Origin: Micromussa lordhowensis
Taxonomy: Eukaryota > Cnidaria > Anthozoa > Scleractinia > Lobophylliidae
Reading direction: 5' to 3'
Length of the DNA: 64,000 bases
Assembly: GCA_964020085.1 (NCBI GenBank)
Contig: OZ026601.1
Coordinates: 14,762,530 to 14,826,529 of the forward strand
Shown: in pieces, positions 34,701 to 46,700 of the stretch
Layout: every line of letters begins with the position of its first letter
Position numbering within the stretch: position 1 is the stretch's first letter
Notes under the pieces: generated by a model
The model's database searches: none
The model's input: the letters and a program-made list of their open reading frames with translations, nothing else
Told to the model about the DNA's origin: nothing
Program-made: the position numbers and the translations under genes

Positions 34701-37700
34701 ATATGTCAGAACTGAGTATGTAAATTGATATTCTAGTTATGTATACATGAAATTATATTTTTTATGCTGTTCACACAGTTTAATACTGCCATGTGGCTAG
34801 ATAGTTTATGCTGCTGGTGAAACCAGCAAAGTTTGAAACTCCTCAGAATGTTTTCCTTGCTGTGCTCTCAGTAAAAGACAGTAAACAATTATTACTAACT
34901 TTTTGTCTTTCAACAACAATCAACAATTTTGATTGTTGTGTCTGTTTGTTGTGTAGGACAACGAAGCCATGTTTAAGTACAGATGCAAGTACAGTCTGTG
35001 TACCTACATATGGTTTCAGGCACATTCTTCCTTTGGTGGCTAACCCAGTTGAATTTGAGGTTTGTATACTTAAATGTTAAGAATACTTCTCCCACAAGAA
35101 ATTCCTTAAATATGAAGATAGCTCTTGTAAAAGGTGTAATCAATTTATTGTAATTAAGCCACAAAAACACAAAATGTATTACTCAAAGAGTAACACAGTT
35201 TGAAAATTTTTATGTGTTTAATTCAGAGCTACCCTGGTCCCAGAGGCTTTCTTTTATACGATCTTTTTTATTCGGAGGTTTGCGACGCGAAGCGCTGATC
35301 GAAGCGCTGAGCCCGAGAGAAAAGAAAACCTCTGGTCAAGAGCGTTGAGAATCTCACTTTCATGCTGGCTCAGCACTTGACAGCTGTCAAAGATGTCATT
35401 TTCTTTTGACCAATCACAAAAGAGGATCGGATTTACAATTTGTTCACAGATCCAATCATATCACTCGTGGAGCAATTAAAAATATCCTCCAATCAAAAAC
35501 GACGGTCAAAAGCTGATGGCATGAAAGTGAGGTTCCCAATGGTCTAGACCAGAGGCTTTCTTTTCTCAGCTCTCAGCGCTTCGTGCCAGTAAAAAAAATT
35601 AAAAGAAGAGGTTCGCGTCACAAAATTTGCCAATAAAGAATACAAGAAAGCCTCTGGGACCAGGGTAATTCAGAGCCTGACCAGTAACTAAAATCAGTTA
35701 ATCAGATTGCTCTTGACTGGTGCCCCTGTCAAGTATTTTCTAATTGCATTGGATTTGGTACTGTCTGTATTATCTTGTTCAGTTTTCTTCTAGTTTTGTG
35801 TCTTACTTTTCTAGATAAATTCTCTTACTCATAAAATCATTTTTTCTTCCATTCAACTTTTTTCCCATTTAAATTACATCAGAGTACGTTTGCGCTAATT
35901 GTTTCTGCACAACTTTTATGCGCATCTCACATAAGCGTTTTGTGCGCGAGTTCGCAAGGTCCGCGCGAGGAAAAGTGTCACACAATGGTTTGTAAACAAA
36001 TATGGCGTCCACGACGAAAAGTCAAAAAAGAAGTAGAAGATGGAGATTCATACAAGGAGGTGAACTAAACCGACGAAAATCATCCGCTGAAAAGTTTCGA
36101 GTTGTAAGTCAGCAATGTTGTGAAGGCGAAAAGGAGCCGCCAATACAATGTCTGAACGTGAAATTTCTTACCTTCTTGATTCCACTTTGAGCTGGATCAA
36201 TGGAATGTGATAACACAAAAGTCTCCTTAATGTTCTTCAAAGACTTAGCCGGGTAATTCAGGTAATCCACAAATGTCAAAAAGCTCAGCTCAAGAAATGT
36301 TGTGTGCCATTTTCAAGCAACTGCCAGTGTGTTTGCCAAGGTTCAAATAAAGAGTGGAAACCTACTTAGCGCATTATTTATTTCCTCCTCTATGAAAGAT
36401 AGCAAAACGTTTATATTGAGCCAAAACTTTCCCTACTTAGTCACATTTTGTAAAACTACACTGTAAATTTGTGACAAAAAGAACCTTCTCAAATAATTAT
36501 TACAGACTCTGTGGCACTTACTGAAAGCACCAAAATAAGAACACGCTATTCTGTGATCCTGGAATTTCTCCTGGACATCTTTTCTGTCATGTAGTAAAAC
36601 CTTTTATTAACCAAGCTTGCTCAGAACTGTACTGAGAGAATGTCAGAAACTTTAAAATAAAATCAGATTCTATGACGAAACATGCAGAGGTAAGAGTTAT
36701 GTTAGACAGGACAGCTCAACAAGCCTTATGCTAAACAATGACCTTCTCATTTTGTTTTCTTTGCTAAATTAGAACAAAGTCAAGGAACAGGTTATTTCTG
36801 GTAATCTAGATGAACCTGAAGGTGGATTTGATGCTTTAATGCAAGTGGCAGTTTGTGAAAAGGTTAGTCCCATGCAGCTGTTGTTGTGTTGACCAGGTTT
36901 ATACAGCAGCTTCACAGTTATCCATCTCTTGTCCATGAACACACAACATTTTTTTTTACTTTTGTAAACAAGAAGTTCTGCTAAGCAGTAAATATGACAG
37001 CTCTTGTTTGAATACTGACTTATAATTCCAGGATGAATTTTTCTTGCCAAGCGAACACCAGCATTGGTAAGGTCTGTCAAAATGTACTTAATGTACTGCT
37101 TTTTTACAGGAAATTGGTTGGTCTGTGAATGGTTCATCTCGCCGTCTGGTTATATTTGTTACTGATGCTCCATTTCATGTTGCTGGTGATGGAAAGGTTA
37201 GTATCCCTGTTGATAATCTCACAAACACATGACAGTGTATGGATAATTTAGCACAGTTATGATGCTGCTGGGTGAGTTAGACAGCAAAATCAAAGTGAAA
37301 CTTTTTATGCTACCCAGACAATGAGACATTACTCAAAAAATGTCTTCATTTCTCCACCACAAATGCATGTGCAGGTGGAATGCTTTTCATTGTTTACGAT
37401 AGTGGTGCACAAAGTGAGGAGGTGCTAAGTATTCTCACAACAGGTGGAGCTATGTTCATGCAAAATATATTAGTTTGTTTTTGATGACAAATTCAAGTCA
37501 TTATTGCCACCTCCTCCTAAATGTTGGGTTGGGGGCTTTTAGAAGATTCACAAGAGATATTAAGTTCCTAAGTCCTAAGCCATTTGTTGCATTGTTTCTT
37601 TCAGCTGGGGGGTATTGTGACTCCAAATGATGGTAAATGCCACCTGAAAGACTTTAATGGAAAGTACATGTTGTATTCAAAGTCTAATGAACTGGTATGG

Positions 37701-40700
37701 ACATTTAATGATGATAATTATACAGTAGAAATGCATGTAGCTGCCCTGCACCGGCGTGTTGGGCACTAAGTACCATTGCATGTGTTAATTTATGTTAACT
37801 GGTCAGCCTTCAAAGTGGACAAAATGACATTTTCCACTACTGGTGAAAAAATAATCACCTTAAGCCTATGGAAGTTAAACCCTACTACTTGAATTTTCAA
37901 AATGTATGTCCCCAAGCTTACAGCTATGGTAGAGAAGTGTTGTACTCTAGCAAGGATGTCTGTTTTGCTCTAACAGTGCTTAAAAATTGCCCTTATTACT
38001 AGAAAAAGTTAAAATGAAATCCCACTTTATTTTCTTGGATCTAAGATCTGTCTTAACATGTAATATTATTCCAGAGACGTTTAGTGCTAAATGCAATATT
38101 GCAACTCAGAAACTTTGTTTTGGCTTCAACTCCAACAACAGGGATTAAAGCAAGCAATGAAGGCTTGGGTGAATTCTGAATCGAATGCAGCATTTGGTTG
38201 TGTTTTTTTTGTGAAATTGGATCAAGGACTACATTCCTCCCAGAATGTTTCTTTGAAAATGAAAGCCCAGCAGCAAATTGCAAATGTACATGTGAATTTG
38301 CTTAAAACTTTCCAAGTCCAAATTGTGTACTGTGAGTAGCTTATCATGACTCTCAAAGAAGGTTTTTGGGTGGCTAGGGTGAGGTGCATCATACTCATTT
38401 AATATTTACTCTTGCAAGTATGTAAATAAAGGGGGCAAGTTTCTGAAGAAACTGTGGTGCTGCGTCGGTGGGAGTATTACAAGATAATTTGGTTTTATCA
38501 ACTGGGTTGATGCTTTGAATTGGCCACCGTAAAGAGATTCAGAAGCTGACATTTCAAGCGTTAGCCCTTCTTCGGAGCGATTGTGTAAATGCCTACATTG
38601 TACTAATGACATTTGAACATTGTTTTAATATTACAGGATTATCCATCCCTTGCTAATCTTCATGATAAACTACAGCAGAGCAATGTCCTTCCAATATTTG
38701 CTGTCATCAAAGAAGTTTCAAGCCTTTATCAGGTGTTTATTGATAATATAAAAACTAATTTTAATGTCATGACTGTTATTTTTAATAACTAATGTGTACT
38801 TTTGCCTGCTAAAGATTTCCAAAGCGCCTGCTTAATTTAAGCCGATTACTTATTAATAAGTTCTCTTGCTATCATTTACAGTTTCCCAGCCTATAGAGAT
38901 TTGCACATGTTTTGTTTTATAACTGTTTCCCAAAATTGTTGAAGAACTAGATTGGCCAAACAGTCCTTTAGATTTCTAAAGATGTGGGGCAAGTTGAGGC
39001 TATTTGAATATTTTCCAAAACTTTCTGAACCACACCAAAGATTGCACATTTGATACTTTTAAATTCTGATATTTGAGAATAGAAGTAATGTATTAGAACT
39101 GAAAATAAATGTGAAAGGGAATAATTTCACGCGCGTTTTGTCAAAATTCGGATAATTTCCCTCGCCTAAAGGCTCGGGAAATTATCCGAATTTTGACAAA
39201 ACGCAAGTGAAATTATTTCTTAATTTCATGAGAAAACCATTTGATTACCTTTTAATATCGTGGGTGACAAATTACGCTCACAACCGTTATTTTTTCACTG
39301 TTTTATTATATCGAAAACCAAGAACATTAGGTTTAGTTTAAAGCATACATTATTGCTTAAGTCCGCAACTTTCTGAGTTTCTTCACAAAAAAATACCTTT
39401 CGAATTCTTCGTGCTTGTTCATAATGTTTCAAAACTAAGGCAACTGTCAAATCTTTCTTAATCAGTTCCGTCTTGTTTACACACGGAGGTGTAAAATCGC
39501 TCGAGCACTTTATCCAACTGCTCAGGTGGAATCATCTCCAGGTTTTTCTCAAGGCTATTTTCGTCACACCAGTTGTCAAAAACCCTCACCCAGTTAGTTG
39601 TGCTCTTTCTCGTATTTAAGTTTTCTGCGGCTTCTTTTAATTCCGTAACTTCATCGTTTGTAACTTTCTTGAATCTCGACGCCATCTTGGCACTGATTGA
39701 GCGACAGATGTTGCCATGGCAATTTTATAATTTCACATGTGAAATTATAAATTAATGCTGAAATTTCGCGCCAAAATTAAGGAGTAATTTGTCACCCATG
39801 ATATTATAATTGTAATTCATTGCAATCCTACATTAGGCAATGCATGGCATTTTTTATTGGTTGTTAGTGAAACCGCTCTCTGCCAAATAAAAAGCAATAA
39901 TGTACATGTATGTATCTTGGTTGAAGTCTTTGCTGTTATTTCAAATTTTCTCTCCGTGATTTCAGTTGTAAAGCAATGCTCTGTTTATTTGTTAAACAAG
40001 TCGTACTGATAGCTGTTGATATCTTTAGGGTGTAACGTCTATGTGGAGTGACTTAGGAGCAGTAACTGGAGAGCTGGCAGATGACTCTGGAAATGTGGTG
40101 GACCTAATTGAGAGAAAATATAAGGTGAAACTAAAACCCAGTGAACAAAATTCAAACTACTGTTAATGACTTAAAATGTTTTGCCCTCAAGGGTTCTCGA
40201 GCATTCACTTCTCTCCCACAGTCCATGATAATCAGCTCATGAAGATCAACATTTCATCCTGTAATGTTGCATAATCCTATGCACAGTCACTTTTTGACGT
40301 AATCCTGTCTATTTGGAAGTGTATTACATACATGTATATTGTTATATTATTGTATGATCCTATGCACAGTCACTTTCTGATGTAATCCTTTCTTTTTTTA
40401 AGTGTATTACATATTTTACTCACTCCTTTCCTGAAAATATACTTGAAAAATGATTTTAAATATAGTTAAGTCCAAAGCCTATATTTCAAACTTTTACTGT
40501 ATTAACTGATGACAGAAAATAATAACAAAAAGAAAAGCAACCAGAACAAAGACTGCAATAAAAAAGAATAGCAAAAGTAATGATTTATCAGGGTTCATAC
40601 AGGTCATGAAAAACCTGGAAAGTCATGAAATTTATTATTTCAATTTCCAGACCTGGAAAGTCATGGAATTTCAGTGAAGGTCGTGGAAAAGCAATATGCT

Positions 40701-43700
40701 TTCAGAAAATGAAAAGGCAAAAAAATAAAAAAGTGAAAAAATAACAGACGAGTGAGCAACGGCCTTTAATTTCAGTAGTAGACACAAGCACGCATTTTAT
40801 GTATTGTAATGCTGGAAAATATGTTTAATAAATGATCGTTTTGATACTACTGTGAGAACAACTGCTTAACTTGGGCCATGAAAAACTCTGAAGGGTCATG
40901 GAATTTTAAAAGCTTCAAAGAATACAAATCCTGTTTATTGTTTACTCATGCTTTGAAAATGCATTTGGAATCCCTGTGTAAATTTCCTTCATGTTTGTGC
41001 TGCAATTGTCTGCATTCTTCATATCTGTGTGTCATTGTAAGATGGATCCACTTCAGAGATAAATTTGGATTTTGTTGAGGTCATTGTTTGGAGTTCATCT
41101 TGAGTTGTTTTTGTTTATCATTATCTAGGAAATTGTGTCATCTGTAAGCCTGGTGTATAATACTCCCGAGAAGGTTTCAGTTACAGTCAAAGCCAATTGT
41201 GGGTAGGTGTCACCATATACCAAAATATTTACTTGCCTCTGAAGGCATTTACAAAGTACTCTGATAAATCTATTGTTTATTCATATTGTACTTTTGTCTC
41301 CCTGTTATCTTAAAAAAGTGCCTTTAGTGAAAATATACCTCGACTGCGGCATCATTATTGTTTTACTACTCAGGTGATGCACATGATGATTTTTTTGTAA
41401 ACCATGGTTCTCTTCTGGTACAGAAACACAGTTACAGTGTATAAAATGAGTTGACAATTTATTGTTGTTGTATTTTCAGAGCTAATGCAGTCAGTGACCA
41501 AACCCAGAAGTGTTCAAATGTGAAAATTGGAGAAAAGGTATGCGGGTGTGACATGTTTTGTGTGATCTGACATAATAGAGGCTAGTATGAGGTTGATGTG
41601 ACTCTTATTTCTCAATAAGGTTACTTTTGATGTGTCAGTCACATTGGAACAATGTCCACAAGAGCAAGCTGAATATCAAAAGAGGTCAGTTTATATCTTA
41701 AGTCTGTCAACTAGAATGTGCATAGAGGAAAAGACACACTTGCTAGGGAATTCTTTTAGGTGTACTTGTGCAGTGCAGCAAAGCAATCAGTTTCAGTTTT
41801 TCTAGAACAGTATAGTAAGAGTTCTTGTTGTTTTCTAGTTTCACGATCCGTGTTCCAGGCTTTGGAGCTGTAGTGATGGATCTGAACTACATTTGTGAGT
41901 GCGAGTGTGAGAAGCCGAGTATGGCGGTAAGCTGAAAATATCTTCTTTGTCATCTAATGTGTTGTACAACTCACTGGGTTTGAGACACCGTCATAATTTT
42001 TTTCACAATGCTTTTTGCTATCATTTTGTATCTTTTATACAAATTTATTTTCAAGTTCGTTTTGTACATTTTTTATTGTTCTCCACGGCAGGAAGAGAAC
42101 AGCACCAAATGTTCCAATGGAAACGGAACATTTGCCTGTGGACAGTGTGATTGTAACAAAGGGAGGTAAGCCATGTTTTGTTTCCACTTTTATGGTTTGT
42201 ATGATTGACGACAAGTCACTTATCCGCTTGACCACTCCTGGAAATGAAGAGATACTGTTTGACTTCTTATGTGTTTGAACAAGTATTGAAGACAAGTGTT
42301 AGCCAAACATGTTTTCCAGAACTGACGATTCAGTCAAGAATTTCATTGATTCTTTATCATTATGCAGAAAACAATGTTATTAGTTGGGAACTAAACCCAC
42401 AGGCTCTTTCTTGTTTTGTTTAACAAAACCGTAAGGTATTGTAATCAAATAAAGATAAAAATTGAGCTTGACATTGGGCATTTTGTACGAGTATAGCGCT
42501 GTTGTCTTTGACTTACTAGACAATGCTGTAATATTTTGATGCATGATGCTTAGGAGCACTGACCCAGGCCAGGGTTCGACTGCGGACCCCTCAATTTGTA
42601 GCCCAGCACTCAAACTATTTTAAGTTAGTGTTTCCTTATAAAGGAAAGCTAACATCATAAGCCTTGTGCATTCTCTTAAGGCTTCCTTTTCACTTCCTAA
42701 GCGGACCTCATATTACGTGGACATCCTCTATTAAGTGGACACCAGCTTGAGCCCCAAAATTTTCTTCCCGCATTTACTGTAAAATAAACCTGCAATCATC
42801 CGACACCTCTGTTAAGCGGACGCAGACACCAATATTAAGGCCCTGTCCACACTAATTCGTTTTCAAACGAAAATGGAGCTGTTTTGTTCCGTTTTCAAAA
42901 AGATTTGCGTCCACACTTATCGATTTCGTATCGTTTTCGCCTGTCCAAACTACAACGCCGTATCTGTTTGAAAACGCATTTATGCCCTCAGTGTGCATGC
43001 TCAAATGAACTCGACGCATGCGCATTTCAATATATCGGTCCGCGAAATTGGCGCCATATGTTGATAGTCTGTCCGCCATTTTGGATACTCACGGTCAAGT
43101 GGTCTGGCGTCCCTTTTGATGACGTCACCGTGTTCGGATAGCATCGTTTTCTCCGTCCACACTAGAAAACAGAAAGCATCGTTTTTAAATCGCTCCACTC
43201 TGGAGAGCGTTTTCGATTGGCTCCGTTTTCGGTGGTCGTTTTCGGCGTTGTAGTGTGGACGATAGCCATTTCTTGCGCAAAACCTGCAATAAGCGGACAC
43301 TTCAAGGGCTTTAAGACTTTTTACTTCTAAAAGCTCAGCTCAGACTCCGTTATAACATTGTTCAGCGATGTCGTTTTAAAGCTAAGTAGATTATTCCAGA
43401 TTGACGCATTGACTGCTTACGCTGTGTTACACTGTGTTACAAAAGGATTGATAATTAACTACTTTTGCGCAACATCTGTTAGAGCGCACACCCTGCATTA
43501 AGCGAACACTAGTGAGTGTCCAAAGGGTGTCCGCTTAATGCAGGTTTCACTGAAAACATGATGATCATCGCAGTTATACACAAGTTAAGCCAGAAAAAAA
43601 TTCAGGCCTGAACGGGATTTGAACCCATGGCCTTTCTCCGCAGTTCAATACCTTTCTCTGCAGTTCAAATATATGATCTTTCAAATATTCACTTACACAG

Positions 43701-46700
43701 GTTTCACTGTAGTCCAAACAAGCAATTTTGTTCATGATTTTTTTTCAATTTATTTGTCTGTTTAAGGTACGGAGAATTCTGCCAGTGCGACACACCCTTT
43801 GACAAATCAAAGGATCAATCTAAATGCAAGAGGTAAGTTTGTTTGAGTCTATAGTTAGAAGGTTGGAAGTCTGTTGCTTGACGTTCGTAAAATAAAGAAG
43901 ATAATTGTTGTTAAATTCAACCCAAATTGGGAATCAGCAAATTTGAAAGTATACATCGTGGACAGTTTGGAAAAAGGGACTAATTTTACCATGTTTCTAC
44001 CCATTATTTACGTCTTTTCTGTGCAAAAGGTTTCAAATTACAGTTTAAAGAAATTATGTTGAAGAAGAGAGTAATTTGTTCGACGTTTACTCCATAAACG
44101 CGGCTTTTGCATCACTCGCCTCACTTGTTGTACGCGTGGTTGAAAATCTTGGAGCAGAATCCCCTGTCTTACATTTGAAACGTAATATGTTATTTTTTTG
44201 CAGTTCTGCCAACGCTACAGACGAGGTGCTATGCAGTGGAAACGGAGAGTGTGCTTGTGGAAAGTGTGTGTGCAAGGCGGTGAGTACGACTTGTACATGT
44301 TCCTCTTTATTTCAGTGGCAATTTAACAATTATTCCACGAGCGCGTGTTCGATATGAGATAATAGAACGCGTATATCCAACAAGCGCGAGTGGAATAGTT
44401 GTTTAGGCCCTCCACAGACTAGGGATTTAGTTGTCGACAACTATTTGTGATCGACAACCAAAAGTTATCGACAACTAAATAAGTCCGATAAAGGGACTCC
44501 ACACACTGACGCTCAAATACTGATTTAGCAACCGATACACAGGAGGTTGGGCACCAAGAGCTTACTACGCATGTGCATGTGCTTACTACGCATATGCCGG
44601 CGGGGAAAGCCGCTGAAACAATAGCGCGGAGATCTAAAAGTAGTCGACAACTAAAACAAAAGTTTTCACACACTAGAAAAACGCCAAAAAATGAGGCCGT
44701 CGACAACTAAGCAGTTTCCCTTTTCGAAAAGGGAAACTGCTTAGTTGTCGACAACTAATAATTTGGGGTTTAGTTGTCGGCAACTTGCGCCACAGATGAA
44801 AACGCCCAAAAAAATCACACGATTTCCACGTTTTCCATATTTGTAGAGCATGGTATAATGGCTCAATCCATGATGGATAAGCCAATGAAAACACTCAAAT
44901 TGCATTATACAATGATCCAGTTTTCTTTACTTCATGTTATTACTTCTTTCTTAGATAAATTCGCTGCAATATTCCAATGGCGTATATGCTATTTAATTAG
45001 CTAAATCGATGGCATATCATATTTAGTCTTTTTACAATGTATTTTAGGAGCAAGGGAAAAGGTTTTATGGAGACTTGTGCCAGTGTAATGACTTCTCTTG
45101 CCCTGAAGATAAAGGCCAATTGTGTGGAGGTAAGGATCAGTACAGGCAAGCAGGGCATAGTTAGTCATGCGCCTTATTACATGAATCATTGTTTGGCATT
45201 TGACGCATAACATGTTACCTGTTAATGTATGTCAGAAACTTCTTTGCAAACGTAAAAGTACCCTACATATCCACTCAGCTGTGTTCTATTGGAAATCTGC
45301 GAATCTGATTCGTTCTCTCATCTTAATACTTTACAGACAACGACCGCGCGCGCTGCTCTTGAAACTCAAAATTGTTCAATTATTCTTACTAATTTTAGGC
45401 TTAAAAATACGTAAAATTGGAGGTTTTGTGTTGCAATCCTTTAGAGTGTGTACTAAACAATTAGACTAGGTACCCTCTTTTTCTACGAGCGATAGTGAAC
45501 TCGGCAACGCCTCGTGGACTATTCGCTCATATAAAACTCAGGCTCCTAGTCTAATTGTTAAATAGAACTGATTTGTTGTATGTTTCAGGTCCTGATCGTG
45601 GAGTTTGCCGTTGCCGTAAATGCCAGTGCAAACCCAAGTATCATGGTGATAACTGTGACAAAAAGAACTGTACATTTTTTCCACCCGAAACACAATGCAA
45701 GAAGGATGCAGATTCGGTGAGTATCACAAGCCTTTATCTGTAGTCACGTGATTGTTATGTTCCCCTCGCAAGTTGAGACACGGCTCGTGATTCTAACATT
45801 AAGGATTTGTTGTATTGCCTTAACAGGAAATCTGTGGAGGTTCTGACAGAGGCACGTGTGAACCAGATGTAGAAAACTGTCACAAGTGTGTCTGCAAGAG
45901 TGCCTACGATGGTACATACTGTGAGAAATGTCCTGTAAGTTATGTCATCCAGTGCATCAGATTGTAGCCCTCGAACTAAAGACAAGCAAAATGGAAGAAT
46001 CCCACAAACCAAATGCTGTCTTTTTGTTGTCTAATTTCTATCGAGCCATCTGCTTGCTACCTGTCGCAAGAGTTTATCTGGGTTTGGCCAAGCAGAAGTG
46101 GGCATAACTAGCCTACCAAGCCAGATATTGCGGAGAACAACAGGACGATCCCAAATCAGCAGGTTTAGGCTGTGACCAGGCACCCAGAGAGGTAGCCAGT
46201 TCACCTTGCACAAAAAAAAAATTGATGGACGTGCTGCATTTACGACAAATGGAATGTCTAGATACTGAGTATAAAAATAAAAGGCTACAAAAGACTGGGA
46301 ATCACATGAATTGTATCAAAGCGCCTTTAAACAATCTTACTTGCTACTGACTATTTTAAATTTTCTTTTCATCGGCTGCATGGTGTGTAGCATAATTAAT
46401 GACTTGAAAGGTTGACAGTCTGATTGAAAGATAACCTTGTCTTGCAGAACTGTGAAGATGGCATGTGTAGCCGTAATGAAAAATGTGCTCTGTGTTCAAC
46501 ATTTGAAGGGAAATCCTTAGAGGAGTGTAAACAGAGTGGGAGCTGTGAAGCTAATGTTCTGGAAGTACAGGTCGTGGATGATATCAAAACAAAGACAGGT
46601 TAGTTGAAATCCTATATCGACGAAATACGTGTATTTAGTTTTATTTAGTATGCGTGAAGCTTTGATACCATAACAGCAATGTCAGCCGGTTTGGAGCAAA

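Noticed and set aside
36002..36190. Short basic open frame starting [16 protein letters not shown]
   Set aside because: Looks like a protein start but is only 62 codons, with no domain and no continuation found; in integrin intron 7.
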